NCBI GenBank assembly: GCA_045640985.1
Contig: JAZUFZ010000018.1
Coordinates: 1 to 55,425, forward strand
DNA: 55,425 nt
Origin: Colimorpha sp045640985
GTDB taxonomy: Bacteria; Bacteroidota; Bacteroidia; Bacteroidales; P3
Direction: 5' to 3'
Shown: in pieces, positions 33,099-41,949 of the stretch
Layout: each line of letters begins with the position of its first letter
Position numbering within the stretch: the first letter of the stretch is position 1
The notes under the pieces: generated by a model
Database searches by the model: none
The model's input: only the letters and a program-made list of their open reading frames with translations
Told to the model about the DNA's origin: nothing
Position numbers and translations under genes: made by a program

Positions 33099-34259
33099 TT
33101 AGTGTTTGAGAATGGTAATGGTGACGCGGCGGTTCAAGGCGCGGTTGGCATCGTTGGTGTTGGGCGCGAGAGGCTGGCTTTCTCCGTAGCCTTTGTGGGT
33201 AAGCCGTTTGGGGTCAATATGCTTTTGTTCAAGGTATTGCCTTACAGCGAGCGCGCGCCGTTCCGAGAGTTTTTCGTTGTGACTGATGCTGCCTTGGTTG
33301 TCGGTGTGTCCTCCGATTTCAATTTTGATTCCGGGGTTTTGGTTCAGTAGTTCCAGTAGTTTCTGCAACTCGTTGTAGGACTGTGGCAAAAGGGTACTCT
33401 CGTCGGTATTGAAATAAATGTCGTGAAGTACAATTACGTCGCCGGTCTGTGGAGTTGTTTCGGTTTGGGATACGGTTGTCGTGTCAAGGGGCAGATTCTG
33501 GCAGTCGAGGCAGGTTACGCTGACCTGGTCGATATAGTAATAGGCTCCGGGAAGGATGCTTTCGGGCTGGTCAAGATCTACAAAATGCGATTCCCCGGTC
33601 GGAAAGAAGTTGCCGATAGTGAGGAATTTCTCGCCTCCTTGAGCTGTGAATTCGCCTTCGATGAGCATCCATTCCTGTGTGTCGGAAAGGAGCCGGTCAT
33701 AGAGGTTCACTACTTGGGGTTGATAATAGGTGGCGAGTGTCTGTGAGATATTGGGTGCGAGGCTCTTAGACTGCTTTTTCATAAGAATGGTCGCGGTAGT
33801 GTCATGGATGCGGTCAGGGGTGAACAGACCACCCAGAGTTGCCACCATGGCAGGGGAACGCTCGGAGAGGCTGACGTGGAATTTCAGCCGGTAGGTCCTT
33901 CCGGCAATGAGAGGATGCTTGAGCTGGGTCTGGAGATATTCGCGGTAGAGGTTCTGGGAGCAGTAGATACCGCAGTAACCATCACCGTCATAAGGGAGCT
34001 GGATGCCGAGTTTGTTGTTGGGTACGCCACATTCGCGTGAGCCTGTGCGGTTGAAGTAGTCGGCGCTTCCCTTGGTGGGCTGATACCAGGCTTCAACGGT
34101 GGTGAGTATTCCAAGAGCATCTATCTTTCTGGGAGGAAAGAGATACTCTTCAAACGAGGGGTTAAAAACCAGATTTTCGGATTCTGTAGTGTCGGAAAGA
34201 ACCTGTCCAAAGGTAAGGAAAGGGCTAAGAATCAGCAGAAAAAACAGAACTTTACGCAT
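33099..34259 (-). CDS. Outer-membrane protein with C-terminal OmpA peptidoglycan-binding domain
   Basis: This 386-residue protein has a signal peptide, MRKVLFFLLILSPFLTFG. A beta-rich N-terminal domain follows, starting NLVFNPSFEEY (about 28-240), of the jelly-roll type common in Bacteroidota cell-surface proteins. The C-terminal OmpA domain (about 265-386) has DIYFNTDESTLLPQSYNEL, IGGHTDNQGS, LSERRALAVRQYL and NRRVTI. It would anchor the outer membrane to peptidoglycan. The start at 34259 overlaps the glycosyltransferase stop by 8 bp; 34271 is a second option. It is the last gene of a purN-glycosyltransferase-ompA series. Confidence 0.9.
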   Translation of the reverse strand: MRKVLFFLLILSPFLTFGQVLSDTTESENLVFNPSFEEYLFPPRKIDALGILTTVEAWYQPTKGSADYFNRTGSRECGVPNNKLGIQLPYDGDGYCGIYCSQNLYREYLQTQLKHPLIAGRTYRLKFHVSLSERSPAMVATLGGLFTPDRIHDTTATILMKKQSKSLAPNISQTLATYYQPQVVNLYDRLLSDTQEWMLIEGEFTAQGGEKFLTIGNFFPTGESHFVDLDQPESILPGAYYYIDQVSVTCLDCQNLPLDTTTVSQTETTPQTGDVIVLHDIYFNTDESTLLPQSYNELQKLLELLNQNPGIKIEIGGHTDNQGSISHNEKLSERRALAVRQYLEQKHIDPKRLTHKGYGESQPLAPNTNDANRALNRRVTITILKH

Positions 34260-35433
34260 TTCTTGGATCATTTTTGTCTGCTGAATGGGTTTGCGCGGTC
34301 GGAATGTCTATCTGCATGAGGCTCTCCCAGAGCAGTTGGGAGGTATGGTCCCAGCTGAATTTCTGTCGTTGGAGGCGTCCTTTCTTGATGAGAGTGTCGC
34401 GTAAGTCGGCATCGTTGGTAATTTGGTATAGCGCGCTTGCCAGTTCCTCAACGCTGTAGGGATTGATGAGCAAGGCGGCATCTCCGGCTACTTCGGGCAT
34501 AGAGGTGAGATTGCTGGTAATTACGGGGGTATCCGTGCAGAAGGCTTCGAGGATGGGAATGCCGAATCCTTCGAAGAACGAGGGGTATGCCAGTGCGAGT
34601 GCAGATCCCATAAGTTTCGCAAGTTCAGCGGCTTCGACTCGCCCGAGGAAGATTACATCGGACGCATGACCGAGCTGATTATAGGTGTTCTCCAGATCAC
34701 CATTCCAATCAACATTCGCTCCGACTACAAGGAGTTTCGCATTTGTAGTGTCGTTTATTTTGAAGCGGTCGAAAGCAAGGAACAGGTTGCGGAGGTTCTT
34801 TCGTGGAATTATGGAGCCTACGAAGAGAAAATAAGGTTTTCCCTGGGTGTATTTTTCTTTGGTTTCTTGCTGCTCCTCAATGGCGCAAGGACGATAGTAT
34901 TCATGGGCGCCATCATATACGACATCTATTTTTTCAAGGGGAAGATTATAGGTGGCAGCGATATCTTGTTTTGAGAACTCCGATACGGTAGCGATGCGGG
35001 CTGCATTATGTGCAAACCGAGGAAAGAAATACTTCATATATGCCTGATAGACAGGACGAAGATTGTGGGTATCGTGCTCAAAATTCAAGTCATGTATAAC
35101 GTCAAGTGTCGGGGTGTTGGTGTGGAGTGTTATCCATCCGTCGGTGGAGAGAAAAAGGTCGATATGATAGCGTTTCAGGGCATTTCTTACGCTCCATTCA
35201 AAGAAGATATACCATAGGATAGGATGCCGTGCGGGGGGATTGAGTTTTATGGGGTGGGCATTTGCGGGAAGCGGTTTCCAGCCGTGGGGAAGGTCGGGTT
35301 TGCGGTCGAAAAACAGATAAAATTCATGCTCAGGATGCTGGTGTATCATCCTTCTGACCGTTTCGGCTGTGAACCAGCCGATACCATCCAGCCGGTCCGC
35401 AATTAGCAACCGTGTGTTGATGGCAATCCGCAT
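34252..35433 (-). CDS. Glycosyltransferase family 4 protein
   Basis: This is a 393-residue GT-B glycosyltransferase. The N-terminal domain starts MRIAINTRLLIADRLDGIG. The C-terminal nucleotide-sugar domain has FLFVGSIIPRKNLRNL and the family E-x7-E motif in PSFFEGFGIPILEAF. It is related to mannosyl/glucosyltransferases acting on cell-surface glycans. The start abuts the purN stop exactly and its own stop overlaps the OmpA gene. Its acceptor and donor are unknown. Confidence 0.92.
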   Translation of the reverse strand: MRIAINTRLLIADRLDGIGWFTAETVRRMIHQHPEHEFYLFFDRKPDLPHGWKPLPANAHPIKLNPPARHPILWYIFFEWSVRNALKRYHIDLFLSTDGWITLHTNTPTLDVIHDLNFEHDTHNLRPVYQAYMKYFFPRFAHNAARIATVSEFSKQDIAATYNLPLEKIDVVYDGAHEYYRPCAIEEQQETKEKYTQGKPYFLFVGSIIPRKNLRNLFLAFDRFKINDTTNAKLLVVGANVDWNGDLENTYNQLGHASDVIFLGRVEAAELAKLMGSALALAYPSFFEGFGIPILEAFCTDTPVITSNLTSMPEVAGDAALLINPYSVEELASALYQITNDADLRDTLIKKGRLQRQKFSWDHTSQLLWESLMQIDIPTAQTHSADKNDPRNA

Positions 35434-36000
35434 CTATTTGAGAATAGTTTTTTCTATGACAACAGGGAAATGCTGGTATTCCAACTGGTGAACCCTCTGG
35501 GCAAGGGTTTCGGCATCATCGGTATCAAGCACGGGGCATTCTGCCTGGAAGAGAATGGGGCCGCGATCATAGTGGTTGTCAATAATGTGGATAGTGATGC
35601 CGCTTTTGGTTTCCTTAGAATCAAGGACTTCCTGATGAACTTTGAGTCCATACATTCCGGGACCGCCGTGTTTGGGAAGGAGCGACGGATGAATATTGAT
35701 GATCCGGTTAGGAAACTGATCTAACAGATTCTGAGGAATGAGCAACAGAAACCCTGCGAGTATCACATAGTCGATTTTGCGCTCTATGAGATAGTCGAGA
35801 ACGCGGGAAGATTCATAGAAATCTTTCTTATTGAAATATTGTGCCTCGATGCCGAGGTTATGGGCTCGCTGGGCGATGAAGGCGTCTTTCCGGTTGTAGA
35901 TAATGCAGTCGATGATGATATCCTTGTGGCCGGAAAAATATTCGCACAGCCGCTGGGCGTTGGTTCCGTTGCCAGATCCTAAAATAGCTAAACGTGTCAT
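35434..36000 (-). CDS. purN: Phosphoribosylglycinamide formyltransferase
   Basis: This 188-residue folate-dependent enzyme transfers a formyl group to GAR in purine synthesis. It has the N-terminal phosphate-binding loop LGSGNGTNAQRL and VILAGFLLLIP. The catalytic Asn-His is in INIHPSLLPKHGGPGMYG, and the Asp of the TIHIIDNHYDRGPIL motif is present. Length is normal. It is the first gene of the leftward series with a glycosyltransferase and an OmpA protein; the functional link among them is not clear. Confidence 0.94.
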   Translation of the reverse strand: MTRLAILGSGNGTNAQRLCEYFSGHKDIIIDCIIYNRKDAFIAQRAHNLGIEAQYFNKKDFYESSRVLDYLIERKIDYVILAGFLLLIPQNLLDQFPNRIINIHPSLLPKHGGPGMYGLKVHQEVLDSKETKSGITIHIIDNHYDRGPILFQAECPVLDTDDAETLAQRVHQLEYQHFPVVIEKTILK

Positions 36001-36061
36001 AATAATATAATGTTATTTATTATAATAACGTAAATACGGTTTGAAAATTGTGGCAGGCATA

Positions 36062-36097
36062 AAAAAAGATGACCTTGAGCTCAAGGTCATCTTTTTT
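36062..36097 (-). terminator. Terminator after the major OmpA porin gene
   Basis: This is a perfect 36-bp palindrome, AAAAAAGATGACCTTGAG followed by its complement, with A- and T-runs at the two ends. It should stop the leftward ompA transcript and could act in both directions. Confidence 0.9.
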
Positions 36098-36113
36098 ATG
36101 TTAGGCTAATGAA

Positions 36114-37364
36114 TTAGTCCATGTTAGCATAGAAGGAAACGCGACGGTTGATTGGGAGCTTGATGTCGCCATAAGCAGCACCCTTGCCTTTCCAATCGCA
36201 AGTCAGACGGCTTTCGTCAATACCATACTTGTTAACGAGGGCTTTCTTTGCATTTTCAGCACGTTTCTGAGAGAGTTTCATGTTGTACTCGTCAGAACCA
36301 GTGTAGTCGCAGTAACCAACGATGGTGAAGTTCATATCCTCGTTGTCTTTCATAACCTGAGCGATAGCTTTGAGTTTGCTTTCTTCAGATGCAGGAACGT
36401 TGTATTCATCTACACCGTAGAGGATAGAGAATGGCAGAGAGTAGAAGTTACCCTGGTTAGCCTTGATGTTGTTGATAACGTTCTGGAGGCTGTCAGCAAC
36501 AGCGCTGTTGTCAGTCTGAGGACGATTCTTGAGTTCAGCAACTTCGTTTTCGAGTTCATTAACGCGGTTCTGGAGACGCTGTTCGTTAGCTTTAGAGTTA
36601 GCGAGTTCGTTTTCGAGGTTAGAAACGCGGTTGTTAAGAGCGTCGAAGTTTTCCTGGGTAAGGAGTGCGCGAGCTGCGATGAGTTCACGGTCAACAGCGG
36701 TAGGACCGAAGTTGAACATCCAACCGAGGGTACCAAGGAGGTGAGTGTTAGAGAAATCTCTCATAATGTCGCGATCAATGTCGCCTTCAACTTCAACGAA
36801 AAGAGTGCTGTGTTCGCACACTTTGTAGCTGAAGCCAAGACCGAGGTCAACCATAGGAGCGAATTTACCATAACCTTCGCCATTGTTGTATTCAATAGTT
36901 GAACCAGCACCGCCAAAGAGATAGATAGAACCGCGACGTTCAGGTTTGTAGTAACCTCTGAAAGCATCGTTCAGAGAGAGTTTGAAATCGATGGTCAAGG
37001 TTGAGTAACGAGCCAATGCATTGTAACGAGCGTCGGTGTAGTTAGTCTGTACATCCTCTGCACATTTCCAGAAAGAAGGCATGTTGTAGCGTAAACGTGC
37101 GCTCCAAACATAGTTGAGTTCTTTCTCGAATGCAATGCCCATACCAGCGTTACCAGTGTGACGGAATGCGGTTACTGCATTGTCACCGGTGAACAATGGA
37201 CCTTGTTCCAACTGCCAGTGGTAAGAACCAGACAGTGCAATTGACCAATTGCTCCAGAAACCGTAGTGAGGATACTCAGGAGTATACTCTTTCTGTGCAA
37301 AAGCGCTTGTTGACACTACCATAAGTGCTGCAAGCATACCAATCTTAGTAAGTTTTTTGAACAT
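36114..37364 (-). CDS. Major outer-membrane porin, OmpA family (Omp40/41-like)
   Basis: This is a 416-residue protein. The signal peptide (1-23) ends at SAFAQ. A beta-barrel domain (about 30-215) is followed by a coiled coil (about 232-280; VSNLENELANSKANEQRLQN and a repeat of it) and an OmpA domain (about 300-416). The OmpA domain has LPFSILYGVDEYNVP, FTIVGYCDYTGS, LSQKRAENAKKAL and NRRVSF. The order barrel, coiled coil, OmpA matches the abundant Omp40/41 porins of Porphyromonas. Its codon use (GTT, GAA, CGT) looks like that of a highly expressed gene. It has its own promoter and terminator. Confidence 0.92.
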   Translation of the reverse strand: MFKKLTKIGMLAALMVVSTSAFAQKEYTPEYPHYGFWSNWSIALSGSYHWQLEQGPLFTGDNAVTAFRHTGNAGMGIAFEKELNYVWSARLRYNMPSFWKCAEDVQTNYTDARYNALARYSTLTIDFKLSLNDAFRGYYKPERRGSIYLFGGAGSTIEYNNGEGYGKFAPMVDLGLGFSYKVCEHSTLFVEVEGDIDRDIMRDFSNTHLLGTLGWMFNFGPTAVDRELIAARALLTQENFDALNNRVSNLENELANSKANEQRLQNRVNELENEVAELKNRPQTDNSAVADSLQNVINNIKANQGNFYSLPFSILYGVDEYNVPASEESKLKAIAQVMKDNEDMNFTIVGYCDYTGSDEYNMKLSQKRAENAKKALVNKYGIDESRLTCDWKGKGAAYGDIKLPINRRVSFYANMD

Positions 37365-37433
37365 TGTTTGAGTTTTTTATTTATTATTAAATATTAATTT
37401 TGTTGTGTCGATGAGACCACACGAATTATTTTG

Positions 37434-37441
37434 CAAATGTA
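37434..37441 (-). promoter_or_regulatory. Promoter -7 box of the major porin gene
   Basis: The minus strand reads TACATTTG, matching TAnnTTTG, with a leader of about 65 nt to the ATG at 37364. No clear TTTG -33 box is seen. Confidence 0.6.
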
Positions 37442-37668
37442 CGAAGTTTTTTTTAATTGAAAAAATAATTTTATAAAAACTTGTGTTTATTGCTATTAAT
37501 TTCGGTCAAATAGGATATATATATTATTTATCAGTGTTGTATTCTACCTATATAATATATTCATTTATTGTATAATACGATCTTTTGCGGAAAAAGTTTC
37601 CTTGAAATCAAAAAAAATCTAAAAATATTATTAGGAATGTTATTTTTTTATGTCTTTTGTGAGTTTTT
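37442..37668. other. A+T-rich divergent promoter region between ompA and pgi
   Basis: The interval 37365-37720 carries no gene. Outside the two promoters it is very A+T-rich, with many TATA and AAA/TTT tracts and probably curved. I see no repeat element or structured RNA in it. Confidence 0.6.
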
Positions 37669-37699
37669 TTTGTCCAATTGAGAAAAATTAGTATCTTTG
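37669..37699 (+). promoter_or_regulatory. pgi promoter
   Basis: TTTG at 37669-37672 and TATCTTTG at 37692-37699 are separated by 19 bp. The leader before the ATG at 37721 is only about 15 nt. Confidence 0.75.
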
Positions 37700-37720
37700 C
37701 ATCATCAAAATATTAGGGAA

Positions 37721-39034
37721 ATGAATCAAATTAATGTACAGTGCGAACACTTACAGCGTTTTGTGTCGCTTAATGAAATGCAGGAACTGCTTCCGGAATT
37801 GCTGGCAGCGAAGAAAAAACTGCTTGAAGGAACTGCTCCGGGGAATGACTTTCTTGGTTGGATTGACCTTCCCGAGGAAATCGATGCTAAGATTCTACAG
37901 GACATTAAGTCTGACGTAGCTCGTCTGACACCAGAATCCGAGATTTTTGTGGTTGTAGGTATTGGTGGCTCTTACCTTGGGGCTCGTGCGGTTATTGAAG
38001 CGCTGCAGTCTGAGTTTGCGTCAATGTTGCCCAGCCGTCATCCTTATGTCGTGTATGCAGGTCATACGTTAAGTGAAGATTATTATCATCAGCTGATGGA
38101 ACTTTTGGAAGCAAAAGACTATTCGTTGGCTGTAATCTCTAAATCAGGCACGACCACCGAACCTGCTGTCGCTTTCCGTATATTGAAATCTCATCTTGAG
38201 CATAAGTATGGCAAGGAGGAGGCAAGTCGGAGAATTATCGCCATTACGGACCAGAAACGCGGAGCCCTTCATGAAATCGCGGTAAAAGAGGGCTATCACA
38301 CATACGTTATTCCTGATAATGTGGGTGGACGTTTTTCAGTGCTTACCCCTGTAGGTTTATTGCCTATAGCAATGGCTGGTTACGATGTAGAGGCGTTGCT
38401 TCAAGGAGCTCGTGCTATGCGTTCAGTCTGCCTTGAAAGTGATGATCTGCAGACAAATCCTGCGTTGATGTATGCAGCTATACGCAATATCCTCTATCGC
38501 AAAGGTAGAAAAGTTGAGATGCTGGTGAACTTTCTCCCTAACCTGAAGTATATCAGCGAGTGGTGGAAGCAACTATATGGCGAGAGTGAGGGTAAGGGGC
38601 ATAAAGGAATTTTGCCGCATAGCCTGAGTTTCACTACTGACCTTCATTCCATGGGACAGTATGTTCAGGATGGGGAGCGTCTGATGTTTGAGACGGTGCT
38701 GAGTGTAGAGCATCCCCACAACGCCGTAAAGATTCCTTATGACGGGCAGAATCTTGATGGTATCAACTATCTGCTGGAGAAAAGTCTTACCCAGATCAAT
38801 CAGAATGCCGAGTTAGGCACTATTATGGCTCATACGGATGGCGATGTACCGGTGTTGCGTATCCAGGTTCCTGAAATTGATGAGTTTGTCCTGGGACAGT
38901 TGATTTATTTCTTTGAGTTCGCCTGTGGTATCAGCGGTTATACACTTGGCGTAAATCCTTTTGATCAGCCTGGCGTAGAGGCTTATAAGAGAAATATGTT
39001 CCATCTTCTGGGCAAGCCCGGATATGAGAAATAG
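37721..39034 (+). CDS. pgi: Glucose-6-phosphate isomerase
   Basis: This 437-residue enzyme interconverts glucose 6-phosphate and fructose 6-phosphate. Characteristic parts are VVVGIGGSYLGARAVIEAL, VISKSGTTTEPAVAFR (phosphate-binding Ser/Thr loop), VGGRFSVLTPVGLLP and the C-terminal QPGVEAYKRNMF with the catalytic Lys. It is of the shorter, Bacillus-like type (about 440 residues). The start at 37721 follows the promoter; the earlier in-frame ATG would overlap the -7 box. Confidence 0.96.
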   Translation: MNQINVQCEHLQRFVSLNEMQELLPELLAAKKKLLEGTAPGNDFLGWIDLPEEIDAKILQDIKSDVARLTPESEIFVVVGIGGSYLGARAVIEALQSEFASMLPSRHPYVVYAGHTLSEDYYHQLMELLEAKDYSLAVISKSGTTTEPAVAFRILKSHLEHKYGKEEASRRIIAITDQKRGALHEIAVKEGYHTYVIPDNVGGRFSVLTPVGLLPIAMAGYDVEALLQGARAMRSVCLESDDLQTNPALMYAAIRNILYRKGRKVEMLVNFLPNLKYISEWWKQLYGESEGKGHKGILPHSLSFTTDLHSMGQYVQDGERLMFETVLSVEHPHNAVKIPYDGQNLDGINYLLEKSLTQINQNAELGTIMAHTDGDVPVLRIQVPEIDEFVLGQLIYFFEFACGISGYTLGVNPFDQPGVEAYKRNMFHLLGKPGYEK

Positions 39035-39048
39035 AATAATTCAGCAAT

Positions 39049-39084
39049 AAAAGAAAAGGTGCCTTGTAAGGCACCTTTTCTTTT
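39049..39084. terminator. Bidirectional terminator between pgi and ssb
   Basis: AAAAGAAAAGGTGCC (39049-39063) pairs with GGCACCTTTTCTTTT (39070-39084) around TTGTAA. The A/T arms make it work for both the rightward pgi and the leftward ssb transcripts. Confidence 0.92.
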
Positions 39085-39090
39085 GTTGTT

Positions 39091-39537
39091 TCAGAAAGGA
39101 AGGTCTCCCATCGGAGCCGTCGTATCATTTAATATTGAAGCGAGCGGATCTACGTTTTCGTTCTGTTCATCAGGACGTGGTGCCCGGTTTGCCAGAACTG
39201 TAAAATTGTCAGCCACCACTTCTGTAATGTATCGCTTGTTTCCGTCTTTATCTTCCCATGAACGGGTCTGGAGTTTTCCTTCTACATAAATCTGGGTGCC
39301 TTTTCTGAGGATTTTCTCGGCGATTTCGGCCAATGATCTCCAGCACACAACGTTGTGCCATTCGGTCTGTTCGATTTTCTCACCGTCGCGATTCTTGTGG
39401 AATTCTGTTGTGGCTAAGGGAAACGATGCTTTTTTCACAACGATGCCGTCATCACGGCGAGTGTCTTGTGGAAATGTTACTACATCCGGGTTCTTACCTA
39501 AATTTCCAATTAAAATTACTTTGTTTACTCCTACCAT
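39091..39537 (-). CDS. ssb: Single-stranded DNA-binding protein
   Basis: This is a 148-residue protein. The OB fold (about 1-110) starts VNKVILIGNLGKNPDV and has TEWHNVVCWRSLAEIAEKIL and KGTQIYVEGKLQTRSW. A short acidic linker ends in the MGDLPF tail that docks partner proteins. It has its own leftward promoter and a terminator shared with pgi. The mutY gene lies upstream in the same direction. Confidence 0.96.
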   Translation of the reverse strand: MVGVNKVILIGNLGKNPDVVTFPQDTRRDDGIVVKKASFPLATTEFHKNRDGEKIEQTEWHNVVCWRSLAEIAEKILRKGTQIYVEGKLQTRSWEDKDGNKRYITEVVADNFTVLANRAPRPDEQNENVDPLASILNDTTAPMGDLPF

Positions 39538-39577
39538 AATTTGTATTTTGTGTTTATTTTCGTATCATTTCGTAATG

Positions 39578-39585
39578 CAAAGATA
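39578..39585 (-). promoter_or_regulatory. ssb promoter -7 box
   Basis: The minus strand reads TATCTTTG, 41 bp before the ssb ATG. A TTTG lies 17 bp further upstream (39606-39603), within 15 bp of the mutY stop. Confidence 0.65.
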
Positions 39586-39617
39586 ACATTTTATTCCAAA
39601 TGCAAAAAGAAAGTTTT

Positions 39618-40664
39618 TCAGGTTTTCTCTAAATATCTATCTATCAAACGCGAAATGGGTAATTTTTTTAATTCTCCACGGGTTATCGGTCTTTCATTTT
39701 GCAGTATTCGGGTCGCTTTTTCCTGAATTTTGACTTTTACAAAGGTCGCGTTGATGGTCTGGTGGGTCAGTTTATGCACAAATTCCTGATGTTCTTCTAT
39801 TTCTATGTCGTCTCCCAGTAGTTTTCTGATATCCGTGTTGAGCTCTTCCTCAGTTTTCTTTGTGTCATATTCCAGCAAGGGAAATTCGTACAGCCCCTTC
39901 CAGATATCCTTGGAGTGTCGCTGGTGTACCATCGTATAATGTTCGTCTTCCGCCGTCCAGTCCACATCGATATACAGGAGATACCTCGGCCTTACCACGG
40001 CCTTACTGCCTTTGATTGGGAGCAAGGCGACTTTCCCGTTCTTGAAGGCGTAGCAGTATTCCGAGAAGACGCAGTTCCCACATTCGCATCCGGTAGGCTT
40101 GCACACGGTCGCCCCATAATCCATAATTGCCTGGTTGAAGACATCGGGGGCTACCTTATCGATATTCTTTTTCAATATGGACTCAAATTCCTTGAATGCC
40201 GTGTCGGTTCCGATGGGTGTATGGATGCCATACAGGCGTGCCACGAATCTATATACGTTTCCGTCAATCACGGGGTAGGGGAGCTTGTATGCAAAGGATG
40301 CAATTGCTGCTGCTGTATATTTCCCCACACCTTTGAGTTTCAGGATTTCTTCGTAAGTTTCAGGAAATTTTCCTCCGAGCTGTTCCACAATATATCTGGC
40401 GGCAGCGTGCAGGTTTCTCGCACGGGAATAATAGCCCAGTCCCTGCCAGCATTTCAGCACTTCTTTCTCGTCGGCTGAGGCAAGGTCTTGTACCGTAGGA
40501 AAAGTCTCAAGAAATCTGAAATAGTATTCCCGTCCCTGCTCCACCCGAGTCTGCTGTAGGATTACCTCCCTCAGCCAGATGTGGTAAGGGTTCGAGGTCT
40601 CTTTCCAGGGGAGTTCCCTCCGGTGATCCCAGTACCAGTCTTCAAGAATCCTGTCCAGTTCCAT
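39618..40664 (-). CDS. mutY: A/G-specific adenine glycosylase
   Basis: This 348-residue base-excision repair enzyme removes adenine opposite 8-oxoguanine. It has the N-terminal LPWKETSNPYHIWLREVILQ, the helix-hairpin-helix LKGVGKYTAAAIASF with catalytic Asp in VIDGNVYR, and the iron-sulfur cluster pattern C-x6-C-x2-C-x5-C (starting CKPTGCECGNC, about 192-208). A NUDIX-like C-terminal domain (about 230-335) recognises oxidised guanine. It is convergent with no gene and sits between hpf and ssb, all leftward. Confidence 0.95.
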   Translation of the reverse strand: MELDRILEDWYWDHRRELPWKETSNPYHIWLREVILQQTRVEQGREYYFRFLETFPTVQDLASADEKEVLKCWQGLGYYSRARNLHAAARYIVEQLGGKFPETYEEILKLKGVGKYTAAAIASFAYKLPYPVIDGNVYRFVARLYGIHTPIGTDTAFKEFESILKKNIDKVAPDVFNQAIMDYGATVCKPTGCECGNCVFSEYCYAFKNGKVALLPIKGSKAVVRPRYLLYIDVDWTAEDEHYTMVHQRHSKDIWKGLYEFPLLEYDTKKTEEELNTDIRKLLGDDIEIEEHQEFVHKLTHQTINATFVKVKIQEKATRILQNERPITRGELKKLPISRLIDRYLEKT

Positions 40665-40672
40665 ATTAGAAG

Positions 40673-40704
40673 CAACCCCTTCGGTCGCTTGGCTGAAGGG
40701 GTTG
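40673..40704 (-). terminator. Hairpin terminator after hpf
   Basis: CAACCCCTTC (40673-40682) pairs with GAAGGGGTTG (40695-40704), a 10-bp stem 16 bp past the hpf stop. A short mixed T-rich stretch follows in the leftward direction. Confidence 0.7.
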
Positions 40705-40720
40705 TGAGATTAGATTCGTT

Positions 40721-41011
40721 TTAGCGGTTATTCTTGTATTTTTCAATTTGGGGACGGAGCGCATCAATACATTCTCCGACGGCCTGCTCAAAACTGTCAG
40801 CCTGCTTGCTGATGAACAAATCGTTTCCAGGAACAGCAATGCGGATTTCTGCAATCTTGTTGTTGTCGCTTTCCGGTTTGTCAACTTTCAGGGTAACTTC
40901 GCATCCTGTGGCATTGTCTAACATACGATCCAATTTGTGTACCTTCTCAATAATGAATTTCTCCAGTTTTTCGTCTGCGCGAAATTTCACTGCATTGATT
41001 GTTGTGTTCAT
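40721..41011 (-). CDS. hpf: Ribosome hibernation-promoting factor, short form
   Basis: This is a 96-residue HPF/RaiA-type protein that binds 30S subunits in slow growth. It shows the beta-alpha-beta-beta-beta-alpha pattern with KFRADEKLEKFIIEKVHKL and a C-terminal FEQAVGECIDALRPQIEKYK. It lacks the C-terminal dimerisation domain of the long form. It lies 17 bp after xerC, an arrangement also common elsewhere in Bacteroidales. Confidence 0.92.
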   Translation of the reverse strand: MNTTINAVKFRADEKLEKFIIEKVHKLDRMLDNATGCEVTLKVDKPESDNNKIAEIRIAVPGNDLFISKQADSFEQAVGECIDALRPQIEKYKNNR

Positions 41012-41028
41012 GATAACTCCTTTCTTTA

Positions 41029-41949
41029 TTAGGTTGTTTGATTTTCCTTGGTTACTTTCCCCTTTAGGGCTCTCGGGTGGGTGTGGAGATAGGTCTCTTT
41101 CAGGTGCTGGCGGGTTACATGGGTATATACTTCTGTCGCCATCAGGTCGGTATGCCCCAGGAGCTCCTTCACGGCATCTATGTTTCCTCCCTCATTGAGT
41201 ATGTGCGTCGCAAACGTGTGTCGGAACACATGCGGGGAAATCTTATCCTCCATACATATTGGAACCATGTATTTTTTTACTGCGGCATATATCTGCTCCC
41301 CGCTCATGGCCTTTCCTTTTTCGTTCGTCAACAACGTTCCTTCTCCAATCCCTTTCACCCTCTTTAACGCAATAAAGCGCAAAATATTTTGTAAAAGTTC
41401 ATTTTCTATAGGAATAATTCTTTCTTTATTCCGTTTTCCGAGTACTTTGATCTGACTTTTCCCCGCATCGACATCTCCTTCCGTTAGCCCTGCCGCTTCC
41501 GATCTTCGGATGCCGGTCTCGTATAATAGCCTCAACAAGAGTTTGTCCCGTTCTCCTGTGAATCCCTCATCAAACATTCCTGCCTCGTAAATCTTTTCTA
41601 CTTCATGTTCCTTGAAGAACACGGGAAGCTTTTTCTCCATCTTTATTGATGAAATCTTCTGGAAAGGGTCTTTCTCTGTCCAGCCCTGCATCCGGCAATA
41701 CTTCATCCAACCTCTCAGCGAGCATAAAGCCCTGTTCGTATCGCGCGCGGAGTGTCCTTCCATACGCTCCATCATCCAGTCCCGGATAATCCGGTCATCC
41801 ACCTCTGATATGTCCTCTACATGATTCTCTGATGCATATCCGGCGAACGCCGTCAGATCGGCACCATAGTTCCTGACCGTATATTCCGACATGCGACGTT
41901 CGGTCTTAATATATATGGTATAGCGTTCTATGGCCTCACAGATGTTCAT
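41029..41949 (-). CDS. xerC: Tyrosine recombinase XerC-like
   Basis: This is a 306-residue recombinase. The N-terminal SAM-like core-binding domain (about 1-90) is followed by the catalytic domain with Arg in ETGIRRSEA, Lys in the KVLGKRNKER hairpin, HVFRHTFATH, LLGHTDLMATEVY and the nucleophile Tyr in EVYTHV. Size and neighbours (hpf downstream) indicate the chromosomal dimer-resolution recombinase rather than a mobile-element integrase. Its start abuts the arginase-like gene's stop. Confidence 0.92.
   Translation of the reverse strand: MNICEAIERYTIYIKTERRMSEYTVRNYGADLTAFAGYASENHVEDISEVDDRIIRDWMMERMEGHSARDTNRALCSLRGWMKYCRMQGWTEKDPFQKISSIKMEKKLPVFFKEHEVEKIYEAGMFDEGFTGERDKLLLRLLYETGIRRSEAAGLTEGDVDAGKSQIKVLGKRNKERIIPIENELLQNILRFIALKRVKGIGEGTLLTNEKGKAMSGEQIYAAVKKYMVPICMEDKISPHVFRHTFATHILNEGGNIDAVKELLGHTDLMATEVYTHVTRQHLKETYLHTHPRALKGKVTKENQTT

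Noticed and set aside
41029..41949. Phage or integrative-element integrase
   Set aside because: The length, N-terminal domain and the arginase-like/xerC/hpf order fit the housekeeping XerC recombinase, and no att-like repeat or cargo is adjacent.
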